Shown in pieces: positions 1-8,987 of a DNA stretch of 64,000 bases. The notes under the pieces are model-generated. The model saw only the letters and a list, made by a program, of their open reading frames with translations. It made no database searches and had not been told where the DNA came from. Position 1 is the first letter of the stretch; each line of letters starts with the position of its first letter. The translations under genes and the position numbers were made by a program. The DNA comes from Pseudoalteromonas atlantica (GTDB lineage Bacteria; Pseudomonadota; Gammaproteobacteria; Enterobacterales; Alteromonadaceae): positions 124,001-188,000 of the forward strand of contig BJUT01000001.1 of the NCBI GenBank assembly GCA_007988745.1. Reading direction: 5' to 3'.

Positions 1-912
1 GTGTTACTTGTCGCCGTGCTCTGGACCGTAGCACGTACTAAAGAATACAGCCCTGAGCAATTAGCGGCTTTTGAAAAGCAAAGCGCTCAACCTACTACAA
101 GCAAAGTGGTTGATATTAACTTTATTAAAGGTGCCATTATTTTTGTGGTACTGGGTTTAGCAACTCTTGCATTAGTCATGGGCTTATCCCTTGAAAAAGA
201 ATTATACCTACTTGCTGGTGGTTTATTAGCGTTTGGTATTGTGCAGTGGATTGCAGCGGCGCTTAAAAGTGCGAATAAAACCCAAGGTGGTTTTTACCAA
301 GTAGTACAAGATGTATTTACTATGCCGGAGGCCATGAAGCAGCTTGCCTGGGTGCAGTTTTTTAGCTGGTTTACTTTATTTGCTATGTGGATTTATACCA
401 CCGCTGCAGTAACAAGCTTTCATTATGGTAGTAGCGATGCAACTTCTAAAGCATTTAACGATGGTGCAGATTGGGTGGGTATTTTATTTGCCGCTTACAA
501 TGGATTTGCCGCAATTGCCGCTATGTGTATTCCGTTTTTAGTTAAAAAAATGGGATTAAAAGGCGCGCATTGCTTTAATTTATTGCTGGGCGCGTTAAGT
601 CTTGCAAGCTTCATGTTCATTCAAGACCCTAAAATGCTACTTATACCTATGATAGGCGTAGGGTTTGCTTGGGCGTCTATTTTATCACTCCCGTATGCCA
701 TGTTAAGTAACGCACTACCGAGTAACAAAATGGGCGTTTATATGGGGATTTTTAACTTTTTTATAGTTATACCTCAGTTACTTGCCGCCAGTGTTTTAGG
801 GCTTATTTTACGCCACGTATTTTCTAATCAGCCTATTTACGCATTATTAATTGGTGCAGCTTCGTTTGTTGTTGCTGCTGTTGCAGTAATGCGCGTTAAA
901 AATTCTCATTAA
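1..912 (+). CDS. MFS sugar transporter, SLC45-like (5' end outside window)
   Basis: This is the C-terminal part (about 300 residues) of a major facilitator superfamily permease. The reading frame is open from base 1, so the GTG there need not be the real start. The visible part has a charged cytoplasmic loop followed by about eight hydrophobic segments, ending in a short basic tail. The character resembles the SLC45/GPH-like sugar porters that marine gammaproteobacteria place beside starch-degrading enzymes. The glucoamylase gene starts 10 bases after its stop, so the two are almost certainly co-transcribed. The likely role is uptake of maltose, malto-oligosaccharide or glucose across the inner membrane. 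The substrate is inferred from context. Confidence 0.82.
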   Translation: MLLVAVLWTVARTKEYSPEQLAAFEKQSAQPTTSKVVDINFIKGAIIFVVLGLATLALVMGLSLEKELYLLAGGLLAFGIVQWIAAALKSANKTQGGFYQVVQDVFTMPEAMKQLAWVQFFSWFTLFAMWIYTTAAVTSFHYGSSDATSKAFNDGADWVGILFAAYNGFAAIAAMCIPFLVKKMGLKGAHCFNLLLGALSLASFMFIQDPKMLLIPMIGVGFAWASILSLPYAMLSNALPSNKMGVYMGIFNFFIVIPQLLAASVLGLILRHVFSNQPIYALLIGAASFVVAAVAVMRVKNSH

Positions 913-921
913 GGACACACA

Positions 922-3333
922 ATGAAAAAATATAACCTTATAACCGCCTCTCTTTTAACGTTAGGTTTAACGGCTTGCGGTGCTCAAAACACAAGCACAA
1001 CTAACGAAAGTACCACAGCACAGGTTACATCGGCACCAGGCGCCCCAGGTGCAGAGCCTTTTTGGGCTTATGCGGGTAAAACAGGTATTGGTACATCATA
1101 CGAGCAATACCAAAACGGCCAATACACTGATGCAGCTGCAACGGGGGATGTGTCTAAAGTATGGTTTTCAATTGCTAAAGGGATGATCACCGAAACCATG
1201 TTTGGGCTTATTCACCAAGCACAAATAAAAGACATGCAATTTATAGTAACAGGTAAAGATTTTACCGTTAGTGAAGTGGATGATTTAAATGTCACCATTG
1301 ATTACTTACATAAAGATGCACAAGGTCGCCCGTTATCGCTGGCTTATAAAGTAACAAGCACTGATAAACAAGGCCGCTTTAGCCTAGAAAAACACATATT
1401 TACTGACCCAGATGGGCAAACCCTGTTTGTACGCAGCGTATTTAATACTGAGCTTGAAGGGCTAAAAGCGTATGTGTCTGTTAATCCGTACATTAATAAT
1501 AACGGCTTAGGTGACTTTGCTAAAACAACAGAGCAAGGCCTAGTAGCATGGGAAAACGATAACTATCTATCACTTCAATCCGCATCACCATTTAAAGCAA
1601 AAACGGTAGGGTTTACAGGAAAAAGTGACGGCATTAATGCACTTAAAACTACGCAATCTATAACTACCCAATACACAAATACCGGCGAAACTGCTGGTAA
1701 TGTAAGCATGCTTGCAGAGCTTGGCGAGATAAGTGCAAATACCACTTTTGATTTAGCCCTGAGCTTTGGTAAAACGCAGCAGCAAAGTATTCAGCAAGGC
1801 GAAAAAAGTTTGGCAAAAGGGTACCAAGCGGTGCTCGATCACTACAACGGCAAAGGAGAAGCGCTAGGCTGGGAAGATTACCTACAAAGCCTAAAACCGC
1901 TTAATACCATGGTTGAACAAACAGCCGATAACGGTAAGCTTTTATACACCAGCACCATGGTACTAAAAGCACAAGAAGATAAAACACACGCAGGGGCATT
2001 AATTGCTTCTTTATCTAACCCATGGGGCGAAACGGTTTCAGCCAAAGAGGGTTCTACGGGTTATAAAGCGGTATGGGTGCGCGATTTTTATCAAGTAGCC
2101 ATGGCATTTATGGCGCTTGGTGATACTGCCACAGCAAAAACAGCGTTCGAATACCTTGAAAAAGTGCAAGTAAACAGCAAAACACCAGGTAATAAAGGCG
2201 ATACAGGCTGGTTTTTACAAAAAACACACGTCGATGGTGAGTTAGAATGGGTAGGCGTACAGCTTGATCAAACTGCTATGCCTATCATGCTGGCATGGAA
2301 GTTACATAAAGCCAACGTACTTAGCGATGAAGAGCTAAAAAGCTGGTACGGCAAAATGTTAAAACCAGCGGCAGATTTTTTAGTAGAGGGCGGACTTGCT
2401 AAAATTTTGTGGAACGACACACAAATTACACCACCGGCAACACAACAAGAGCGCTGGGAAGAGCAAAGCGGTTATTCGCCATCTACAACTGCGGCAATAG
2501 TAGCAGGCCTTATTACCGCAAGCGATATCGCAACGCTTAGTGGCGATGATAAAAACGCGCAGCGCTACCTTGCCACGGCTAAAAAATACAGCAGCGATAT
2601 TGAATCGCAAATGTTTACTACCGAAGGTAACTTAAAAGGCGAGAATAGCGATGGCGAATACTTTATTCGTATAGGCCAAGATACCGATGCAAACTCAAAC
2701 ACTAAAATTAACGCTAATAATGGCCGCGAAGGGTTTAATAAAAAGCAAATTTTAGATGGCGGCTTTTTAGAGTTAGTACGCTATGGCGTACGCGGTGCAA
2801 ATGATGAAAGCATCGTTAAGACACTACCTGAGTATGACGATGAAACACTTGAAGATAACCTACAAGTAAAATACAGCTTTAGCTTTGACGATGGCAGCGG
2901 CACTTTTGCAGGCTACCGCCGCTATGGCAATGATGGCTACGGTGAAGATGAAGTTAAAGGCACAAACTATGCTGAGGGTGGTAGTAATACACCAGGCCAA
3001 CGTGGGCGTGTATGGCCATTTTTCACCGGTGAACGCGGGCATTACGAAATCGCAGCAGCTAATGCAAACAACGCTCTGGATGATGCTAAACAGGCGCAAA
3101 TTAAAAACAGCTATGTAAAAGGCTTAGAGCAATTTGCTAATAATGGCCTTATGTTACCAGAGCAAGTATGGGATGGTGTAGGGGTTAACAAAGCAGGTTA
3201 TGAGCTAGGCGAGGGGACTAATTCAGCAACACCATTGGCATGGACTCATGCCGAGTATATTAAATTAGTCCGTTCATTGAGCGACAAACAAGTTTGGGAT
3301 CATTATCCCGTTGTTGAGAAAGCTTTAAAATAA
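922..3333 (+). CDS. Glucan 1,4-alpha-glucosidase (GH15 glucoamylase), lipoprotein
   Basis: An exo-acting glucoamylase releasing glucose from the non-reducing ends of starch and maltodextrins. The N terminus is a lipoprotein signal with lipobox LTAC and acylated Cys19, so the enzyme is membrane-anchored and probably periplasmic or outer-membrane. An N-terminal beta-sandwich (about residues 40-300) precedes the (alpha/alpha)6 barrel. GH15 hallmarks are visible: WVRDFYQVAMAF, the acid region with EEQSGYSPST, and the C-terminal base region LPEQVWDG. Its 803 residues match bacterial GH15 enzymes with this two-domain layout. It follows the MFS porter in an apparent operon and ends at a strong terminator. 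The glucose it yields would feed the glk and Entner-Doudoroff genes downstream. Confidence 0.93.
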   Translation: MKKYNLITASLLTLGLTACGAQNTSTTNESTTAQVTSAPGAPGAEPFWAYAGKTGIGTSYEQYQNGQYTDAAATGDVSKVWFSIAKGMITETMFGLIHQAQIKDMQFIVTGKDFTVSEVDDLNVTIDYLHKDAQGRPLSLAYKVTSTDKQGRFSLEKHIFTDPDGQTLFVRSVFNTELEGLKAYVSVNPYINNNGLGDFAKTTEQGLVAWENDNYLSLQSASPFKAKTVGFTGKSDGINALKTTQSITTQYTNTGETAGNVSMLAELGEISANTTFDLALSFGKTQQQSIQQGEKSLAKGYQAVLDHYNGKGEALGWEDYLQSLKPLNTMVEQTADNGKLLYTSTMVLKAQEDKTHAGALIASLSNPWGETVSAKEGSTGYKAVWVRDFYQVAMAFMALGDTATAKTAFEYLEKVQVNSKTPGNKGDTGWFLQKTHVDGELEWVGVQLDQTAMPIMLAWKLHKANVLSDEELKSWYGKMLKPAADFLVEGGLAKILWNDTQITPPATQQERWEEQSGYSPSTTAAIVAGLITASDIATLSGDDKNAQRYLATAKKYSSDIESQMFTTEGNLKGENSDGEYFIRIGQDTDANSNTKINANNGREGFNKKQILDGGFLELVRYGVRGANDESIVKTLPEYDDETLEDNLQVKYSFSFDDGSGTFAGYRRYGNDGYGEDEVKGTNYAEGGSNTPGQRGRVWPFFTGERGHYEIAAANANNALDDAKQAQIKNSYVKGLEQFANNGLMLPEQVWDGVGVNKAGYELGEGTNSATPLAWTHAEYIKLVRSLSDKQVWDHYPVVEKALK

Positions 3334-3355
3334 GGCTAGTTCAAAATGTAAAATT

Positions 3356-3385
3356 AAAGCCACGGTTAACAGCCGTGGCTTTTTT
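3356..3385 (+). terminator. Rho-independent terminator after the glucoamylase gene
   Basis: A 10-bp perfect stem (AAAGCCACGG / CCGTGGCTTT, 7-nt loop) is followed by a T run. It lies 22 bases after the stop codon. Confidence 0.9.
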
Positions 3386-3441
3386 GTAACTAAGTGGGGG
3401 TTTAATGTTTAATAAGCACAATGGAGTGGAGTGATAAATTC

Positions 3442-4458
3442 TTAACTAGACCCTCTGGCAATTAATACCGGTGGTAAAAGGGTGCTTTGCACTTCTTCTT
3501 CACGTATTAATTTAAGTAAGTTCTCTACTAACATTTGCCCTGCGACGGTGGTGTCTTGCGCTATGGTTGTAAGCGGTGGGTTTATGTAGCTTGCAATGGC
3601 TATGTTATCAAAACCGACCACGGCCACTTCGTTAGGAACATTAATATTGGCTTCTTTTAAAGCGCGAATTGCACCAATGGCAATTAAATCACTAGCGGCA
3701 AATAAGGCGTTAAATTTTATGTTATTAGCAATAAGTGAGCGCGTAGCATGATAACCAGACTCTTCAGTAGAAATAGCATTGGCCATTTTTCGCTCATTAA
3801 TGGTTATACCACTAGTAAGTAGCTCATCTTTAAACCCCTGAAAGCGGGCAAAAAATTCTGGGCTGTGATCAGATGCATCACCGATAAACGCGCAATCGGT
3901 GCGGCTATGGGCAATTAAATGGCCAGCGGCTAGTTTGCCCCCGCCGTAGTTGTCGCAGCATACAGTAAGATCTGGGCGGTTATCTACTGTGGCGCCCCAG
4001 CACACAAACTTAGTGTTTTGGTCAAGCAAGGTTTTAAATTTTGGCTGAAAGTCTATGTAATCACCATAGCCGAGCAAAATAATACCATCGGCTCTGTGGC
4101 TGTCTTCGTAGTCGGCTTGCCAATCGGCGCTAGCTGATTGAAACGACACTAATAAGTCGTAACCTTCTTTTGCACACGCACGGGTAATACTGCCCAGCAT
4201 TGATAAAAAGAATGGATTTATTTGTGATTCATCTGATGTTGGGTCTTCAAACAACAATAGCGCAAGGGTACTACTTTGCTGAGTACGCAAGTTGCTGGCA
4301 TTTTTATCAACTTTATAGTTAAGTTGTTTTGCTATGTCGTGGACGCGTTTGCGTGTTTCTTCATTAACAAGGGGGCTGTTACGTAAAGCGCGAGATACAG
4401 TTGATTGTGAAACCCCTGCATAATGGGCAATGTCAAATGAGGTGGCTTTACCTTTCAT
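3442..4458 (-). CDS. LacI-family regulator (candidate maltodextrin regulator)
   Basis: A 338-residue LacI/GalR regulator. The helix-turn-helix lies at residues 8-27 (AGVSQSTVSRALRN), followed by the hinge region and a periplasmic-binding-protein-like sensor domain to the C terminus. It is convergent with the MFS/glucoamylase operon and divergent from glk. Position next to starch genes suggests that it senses maltose-type sugars, as MalR-type LacI proteins do in Alteromonadales. Its recognition helix (SQSTVSRAL) differs from that of the second LacI protein at 5764 (SKKTVSRVL), so the two should read different operators. Which of the two binds the palindrome at 4552 cannot be settled from sequence alone. 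Confidence 0.9.
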   Translation of the reverse strand: MKGKATSFDIAHYAGVSQSTVSRALRNSPLVNEETRKRVHDIAKQLNYKVDKNASNLRTQQSSTLALLLFEDPTSDESQINPFFLSMLGSITRACAKEGYDLLVSFQSASADWQADYEDSHRADGIILLGYGDYIDFQPKFKTLLDQNTKFVCWGATVDNRPDLTVCCDNYGGGKLAAGHLIAHSRTDCAFIGDASDHSPEFFARFQGFKDELLTSGITINERKMANAISTEESGYHATRSLIANNIKFNALFAASDLIAIGAIRALKEANINVPNEVAVVGFDNIAIASYINPPLTTIAQDTTVAGQMLVENLLKLIREEEVQSTLLPPVLIARGSS

Positions 4459-4551
4459 TGTTACAACTTAATTAAATGCTAAATAATTGTGTCATTTTCG
4501 ACTATTAGTGAATTATTTCAAGCTTTTTGCGATTTATTATTGATCTAATCC

Positions 4552-4565
4552 TGACACCGGTGTCA
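4552..4565. promoter_or_regulatory. LacI-type operator TGACACCGGTGTCA (glk / lacI-like intergenic region)
   Basis: A perfect 14-bp palindrome with the central CpG typical of LacI-family sites. It is identical to the two sites before edd and to the one between pykA and gnd. It lies 172 bp before the glk start and 94 bp before the start of the divergent LacI gene, so it could control either or both. Confidence 0.8.
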
Positions 4566-4605
4566 TAATGCCAATGTTTTATCATTTTGTTGTCAAAACG
4601 TATTA

Positions 4606-4632
4606 GCTGCTATTTTATATAGCAGCCTTTTT
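4606..4632 (+). promoter_or_regulatory. Terminator-like hairpin in the glk leader
   Basis: GCTGCTAT pairs perfectly with ATAGCAGC across a 5-nt loop and is followed by CTTTTT. This is the shape of an intrinsic terminator. It sits between the operator and glk, where a terminator would act as an attenuator. A separate 8-bp hairpin follows at 4645-4667. Confidence 0.55.
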
Positions 4633-4644
4633 ACTGTGATAGCT

Positions 4645-4667
4645 ACTTTGAGGTGATAGCTCAAAGT
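4645..4667 (+). promoter_or_regulatory. Second hairpin in the glk leader (ACTTTGAG/CTCAAAGT)
   Basis: A perfect 8-bp stem with the 7-nt loop GTGATAG. The 9-mer GTGATAGCT occurs twice, at 4636 and in the hairpin loop. The CTTTGA/TCAAAG core also occurs as a hairpin in the edd leader at 7002-7022. Its function is unknown. Confidence 0.45.
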
Positions 4668-4736
4668 GTATAAATAACAACGCATAGCCGTTGTAAAATA
4701 ATAAGCATAAGCCGCTTACACAAAAGAGATAATACC

Positions 4737-5729
4737 ATGAGCCAAAATTCTTCTGCCCAGTTTAACCCTATCCTAGTTGCCGATATTGGTGGCACCAATG
4801 CGCGCTTTGCATTAATTACCGACTTTAATGAGCAAACTAACCAATTTGTTATTGAGCATATTAACATATTTCCCAGTGCTAATTTTGGCTCTTTAGAAAG
4901 TGCACTTGAACAATACCTAACAACGATTCCTCATGTTACGCCAACTCAGGCATGTTTAGCTGTTGCAGGCCCTATAAAAGCAGGCCAAGTGCATTTAACC
5001 AATTTAGGTTGGCACTTTAGTGTTAGTGAATTTAAAGCACATTTTAATTTAACACAATTAGAAGTAATTAATGACTTTGCTGCATTTGCTTATGCAGCGC
5101 CTTATTTAGACTCAACGCAAAACATTACTATTAAGCCTGGTCAAGCCGATGCAAATGCAAACATTGGTGTTATGGGCCCAGGTACTGGCTTTGGTGCTGC
5201 GTGTTTAGTGCGTACAGCGCAGTCAACTGCAGTATTAAGCTCTGAGGGCGGGCATATGTCGCTTGCTCCTGTAAACGAGCTAGACGCTTTATTAATTAAC
5301 GAGCTTCGTAAAGAGCACCCTCATGTATCTATAGAAACTGTTTTTTCAGGCCCAGGTATTGCCCATTTATACAAAGCAATGGCAGCCGTGAAAGGGGTTA
5401 CAGCTAAAAATTTAGATGCAGCACAAATTAGTAGCCTTGCGAACAGTGGCGAGTGTGAAGTGTGCGATGCAACGCTTAATCAGTTTTGTGACTGGATTGG
5501 CAGTGTGGCAGGCGATTTAGCGGTAGTATATGGCGCATTAGGTGGCCTATTTATAGGCGGCGGTATTTTACCGCGCATGCAAACACGATTACTTGAAAGC
5601 CGTTTTGTAGAGCGTTTTTCGCAAAAAGGGGTTATGTCGCAATATGCAGGGCAAATTCCAGTTACTTTAGTAACACAAGATAACATACCGCTAATTGGGG
5701 CGGGTGCGTGTTTATATAACAGCAAGTAA
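4737..5729 (+). CDS. glk: Glucokinase (E. coli Glk family)
   Basis: ATP-dependent phosphorylation of free cytoplasmic glucose to glucose 6-phosphate. The 330-residue protein has the phosphate-binding motif DIGGTNARFA near residue 15, the catalytic region EVINDFAAFAYA, the GTGFGAACLV loop, SEGGHMSLAP, and the C-terminal glycine-rich GGLFIGGGI. It belongs to the Glk family rather than the ROK family. The ATG at 4737 follows an AAGAGA ribosome-binding site. A LacI-type gene begins 34 bases after its stop, suggesting co-transcription with its regulator. The product would feed the Entner-Doudoroff genes at 7.1 kb. Confidence 0.95.
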   Translation: MSQNSSAQFNPILVADIGGTNARFALITDFNEQTNQFVIEHINIFPSANFGSLESALEQYLTTIPHVTPTQACLAVAGPIKAGQVHLTNLGWHFSVSEFKAHFNLTQLEVINDFAAFAYAAPYLDSTQNITIKPGQADANANIGVMGPGTGFGAACLVRTAQSTAVLSSEGGHMSLAPVNELDALLINELRKEHPHVSIETVFSGPGIAHLYKAMAAVKGVTAKNLDAAQISSLANSGECEVCDATLNQFCDWIGSVAGDLAVVYGALGGLFIGGGILPRMQTRLLESRFVERFSQKGVMSQYAGQIPVTLVTQDNIPLIGAGACLYNSK

Positions 5730-5763
5730 ATTTGCTTAATGGTTGTATTTGGATAATGAACAA

Positions 5764-6777
5764 ATGAAAAAAGTAACCATAAATAGCGTAGCAAGCCATG
5801 CAGGCGTTTCTAAAAAAACCGTGTCGCGGGTTTTAAATAATGAGCCTAACGTGAGTGCAGCTACGCGAGAAAAAGTACTTAAAGTATTTAAAGAGCTTGA
5901 TTACACGCCTAACCCAATAGCACGCGGGCTTGCGCAAAATCGCAGCTTTATTATTGGCTGCTTATACGACAACCCCAGTAAAAGTTATATAACGCGAGTG
6001 CAAACAGGTGCACTTGCTGCCTGTAAAGAAAATAACTACAACTTACTAATACACCCGTGCGAATTACGTGGCGATGATTTAATTAACGATATAGAGCAGT
6101 TATTACAAACCTCGCGTTTAGATGGCGTAGTACTGACCCCGCCATTTGGTGATTTTGAAAAGCTCGCTAATTTTTTAAAAGCTAAAAAAATACCCTATGC
6201 ACGGGTTGCATCGGCGCTGCTAGAAGATGATTCAATTTCAGTGCGCAGCAACGACGAGCAGGGCGCTTATGAAATAACCGAGCACTTAATTTCGCTTGGT
6301 CATAAGTCGATTGCTTTTATTAAAGGCCACCCTGATCACAGTGCTACGCAACAGCGCTTTAAAGGTTACAGGCGAGCGTTGGCAAGCCACGGTATAGAAT
6401 TTGACGAGCGCTTAGTAGAAGAGGGTAACTTTAGTTATCACTCAGGTGTAGACAGTGCGCGCAGCATTTTAGATTTATCGCCACGTCCTACTGCGGTATT
6501 TGCATCAAACGATTACATGGCGGCGGCGGTATTAAAACTTGCCACACAGCGCCAATTACGCGTACCCGATGATATTTCTATTGCAGGGTTTGATAATGCA
6601 CCAATTGCTCGCCATATATGGCCGGGCTTAACGACTATTGCACAACCTGTTGAAGAAATGACTAAACAAGCTGTTACGCAGCTTATATCGCATATTTCGC
6701 AGCCACAGGAGCAGCCATATCAGGTAACGCTAGAATCACGTTTAATTACCCGCGAGTCTACTGCTGCAATAAAATAA
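5764..6777 (+). CDS. LacI-family regulator, candidate glucose/Entner-Doudoroff regulator
   Basis: A 337-residue LacI/GalR protein with helix-turn-helix VASHAGVSKKTVSRVLNN at the N terminus and a PBP-like ligand domain. The ATG at 5764 is preferred over an upstream TTG at 5743, because it places the HTH at the usual distance from the N terminus. It sits directly after glk and upstream of edd-eda-gap. It is therefore the best candidate to bind the TGACACCGGTGTCA palindromes at 4552, 6923, 6956 and 58093, by analogy with LacI-type glucose regulators reported in Alteromonadales. The assignment of regulator to site is inference; the effector could be glucose, glucose 6-phosphate or 2-keto-3-deoxygluconate 6-phosphate. 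Confidence 0.9.
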   Translation: MKKVTINSVASHAGVSKKTVSRVLNNEPNVSAATREKVLKVFKELDYTPNPIARGLAQNRSFIIGCLYDNPSKSYITRVQTGALAACKENNYNLLIHPCELRGDDLINDIEQLLQTSRLDGVVLTPPFGDFEKLANFLKAKKIPYARVASALLEDDSISVRSNDEQGAYEITEHLISLGHKSIAFIKGHPDHSATQQRFKGYRRALASHGIEFDERLVEEGNFSYHSGVDSARSILDLSPRPTAVFASNDYMAAAVLKLATQRQLRVPDDISIAGFDNAPIARHIWPGLTTIAQPVEEMTKQAVTQLISHISQPQEQPYQVTLESRLITRESTAAIK

Positions 6778-6800
6778 CCCCCTTTTTTGTTTTTCACAGT

Positions 6801-6838
6801 AACCCGAATTTGAGTGACGCTTATTCGGGTTTTTTTTG
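6801..6838 (+). terminator. Rho-independent terminator after the glk-lacI-like operon
   Basis: AACCCGAAT pairs with ATTCGGGTT across a 13-nt loop and is followed by a run of T. Confidence 0.85.
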
Positions 6839-6922
6839 TGCGGATTTTAGCAAATAAACTAAAATTAGCATGGTCATTAATTGGTCACGTTAAAATTTTA
6901 CACTATTTTTGTTACTCAGGGT

Positions 6923-6936
6923 TGACACCGGTGTCA
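6923..6936. promoter_or_regulatory. LacI-type operator 1 upstream of edd
   Basis: Perfect palindrome TGACACCGGTGTCA. Its centre is 33 bp, about three helical turns, from the centre of the next identical site. Two repressor dimers would therefore lie on the same face of the DNA. Confidence 0.85.
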
Positions 6937-6955
6937 ATGCTATGCGTTAATACAG

Positions 6956-6969
6956 TGACACCGGTGTCA
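6956..6969. promoter_or_regulatory. LacI-type operator 2 upstream of edd
   Basis: Second perfect copy of TGACACCGGTGTCA, 134 bp before the edd start codon. No unambiguous -35/-10 pair could be placed, so whether it overlaps the promoter is unknown. Confidence 0.85.
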
Positions 6970-6982
6970 GGGTTGTTGTGAG

Positions 6983-7076
6983 AGGCTCCCTGGTAGCGTA
7001 CCTTTGAACGGGTAAATCAAAGATGCTCAGTGCAGTTATTTACGTGGAGTCTGTAATTGCTACTGAGCCTTTTTCC
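6983..7076 (+). promoter_or_regulatory. Structured edd leader with attenuator-like hairpin
   Basis: The leader between the operators and edd can fold as follows. GGTA/TACC lies at 6992-7002. CTTTGA/TCAAAG lies at 7002-7022. A 14-bp arm with one bulge and G-U pairs (7026-7039 with 7053-7067) is followed directly by CCTTTTTCC, like an intrinsic terminator. AGGCTC at 6983-6988 is complementary to GAGCCT at 7065-7070, which could form an alternative, anti-terminating pairing. No known riboswitch class was recognised. Confidence 0.45.
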
Positions 7077-7102
7077 TCTAACTAATAGAGATGAGCTAAA
7101 TT

Positions 7103-8953
7103 ATGTTGCACCCTCGCATTGAAGAAGTCACCCAACGCGTTATTGAACGCAGTAAACAAACCCGTCAAGATTATTTAGATCGTATTTCGCACGCAAAAAA
7201 ACAAACAAGAGTCCGTGCCGGGCTAGGCTGCGGAAACATCGCTCACGTTATGGCTGCGTGTAGCAGCGACGACAAAGCGCGCTTAAAGGCTGATGAGCAG
7301 CCAAATCTTGCTATTATCAACTCATATAATGATATGCTTTCGGCCCATGTGCCATACAAAGATTTCCCTGATTTAATTAAAGACCTTGCTACTAAGTACG
7401 ACGCCACTGCCCAAGTTGCAGGCGGTGTACCAGCAATGTGTGATGGCGTTACGCAAGGGCGAGACGGCATGGAATTATCGCTTTTTTCTCGCGACGTAAT
7501 TGCTATGTCTACGGCGGTATCACTATCGCATGACGTATTTGACGGCGTTTTTTGTTTAGGCGTATGTGACAAAATTGTCCCAGGTTTATTAATTGGTGCC
7601 TTATCTTTTGGTCACTTACCGGTATTCTTTTTACCTGCTGGGCCAATGCAATCTGGTATTCCTAACAAAGAAAAAGCACGTATTCGCCAAAAATTTGCAC
7701 AAGGTTTAGTAAGCCGTGAAGACTTACTTGAAGCTGAAAGCGCCTCGTACCACAGCGCAGGTACTTGTACGTTTTACGGTACTGCTAACTCAAACCAAAT
7801 GTTAATGGAAATAATGGGCTTACACCTTCCAGGTAGCTCGTTTATTAACCCTTACACTGAGCTTCGCGATGGTTTAACAGGTAATGCTGTAGAAACCATG
7901 CTTAAGCAGCTTACAGATGATAAAGAAAGCCCGTGTTTAGCAGATGTAATCAGCGAAAAAACCATTATTAATGGTTTAGTTGGCTTGCTATCTACAGGTG
8001 GCTCAACTAACCACGCTATTCATATTGTTGCTATCGCAAAAGCGGCGGGTATTCAAGTAACGTGGAAAGACATGTCTGATTTATCAGAAGTTGTACCACT
8101 ACTTACGCGTATTTACCCTAACGGCTCAGCCGATGTAAACCATTTCCAAGCCGCAGGCGGTATGGGCTTCTTAATGCGTGAATTAGCCGGCGCAGGTTAC
8201 TTGCATACTGATGTTAAAACAATGCTTGGTGAAGGTTTAGCGCCTTACATGATGGAGCCGCGTTTAGATAAAGACGACAGCTTAATTATGAGCAACTCAA
8301 CAGGCCCTTCAAAAGTTAAATGGGTAGATTGCCCAGAAAACTCACTCGATGAAGAAGTACTGCGTCCAATTAGCAATCCATTTAGCAAGCAAGGCGGCCT
8401 ACAACTACTTACGGGTAACCTAGGTAAAGCAGTCATTAAAGTCTCTGCTGTAGCCACTGAGCACCAAGTAGTAACAGCCCCAGCTAAAGTATTTAGCTCA
8501 CAAGGCGAACTGCAAGAGGCATACAGCCGTGGCGAGTTAAACCAAGACTTTATTGCCGTGCTTAAAGAGCAAGGCCCTAAAGCGAAAGGTATGCCAGAGC
8601 TTCATAAATTAACGCCAGTAATGGCAACACTTCAAGACGAAGGCTTTAAAGTAGCCATTGTGACTGATGGCCGTATGTCGGGCGCATCAGGTAAAGTGCC
8701 TGCTGCTATTCACTTAGCGCCAGAAGCTGTTGAAGGTGGCATTATTGCAAAAATTCTTGAAGGCGATTTAGTAACACTGGATGCGCCAAACGGAATATTA
8801 AAAGTACATGTTAGCGACGAAGAGCTTGCTAAGCGTGAACTACAACTTAGCCAACCAAGCTTAACCTTTGGTACCGGCCGAGAGTTATTTACTGGATTTA
8901 GAAATATTGTAAGCAGCGCCGATTTAGGTGCGAGTGCTTTTGGACTTGAATAA
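7103..8953 (+). CDS. edd: Phosphogluconate dehydratase (Entner-Doudoroff)
   Basis: Converts 6-phosphogluconate to 2-keto-3-deoxy-6-phosphogluconate. At 616 residues it has the full length of the IlvD/Edd family. Family features include the Fe-S cysteine regions around [22 protein letters not shown] and GVCDKIVPG, the [10 protein letters not shown] motif and the C-terminal [15 protein letters not shown]. The ATG at 7103 precedes [16 protein letters not shown], the usual Edd N terminus. It is the first gene of an edd-eda-gap operon that carries 6-phosphogluconate to pyruvate and glyceraldehyde 3-phosphate and then oxidises the latter. It is probably repressed through the two upstream operators. 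Confidence 0.97.
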   Translation: MLHPRIEEVTQRVIERSKQTRQDYLDRISHAKKQTRVRAGLGCGNIAHVMAACSSDDKARLKADEQPNLAIINSYNDMLSAHVPYKDFPDLIKDLATKYDATAQVAGGVPAMCDGVTQGRDGMELSLFSRDVIAMSTAVSLSHDVFDGVFCLGVCDKIVPGLLIGALSFGHLPVFFLPAGPMQSGIPNKEKARIRQKFAQGLVSREDLLEAESASYHSAGTCTFYGTANSNQMLMEIMGLHLPGSSFINPYTELRDGLTGNAVETMLKQLTDDKESPCLADVISEKTIINGLVGLLSTGGSTNHAIHIVAIAKAAGIQVTWKDMSDLSEVVPLLTRIYPNGSADVNHFQAAGGMGFLMRELAGAGYLHTDVKTMLGEGLAPYMMEPRLDKDDSLIMSNSTGPSKVKWVDCPENSLDEEVLRPISNPFSKQGGLQLLTGNLGKAVIKVSAVATEHQVVTAPAKVFSSQGELQEAYSRGELNQDFIAVLKEQGPKAKGMPELHKLTPVMATLQDEGFKVAIVTDGRMSGASGKVPAAIHLAPEAVEGGIIAKILEGDLVTLDAPNGILKVHVSDEELAKRELQLSQPSLTFGTGRELFTGFRNIVSSADLGASAFGLE

Positions 8954-8987
8954 TAATTGCCACACACTGGGTAATGAGGAACAAGTA

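Noticed and set aside
2380..3118. Several open frames in other phases of the glucoamylase gene
   Set aside because: They overlap a well-supported GH15 gene, have low-complexity composition and no start signals; these are coding shadows.
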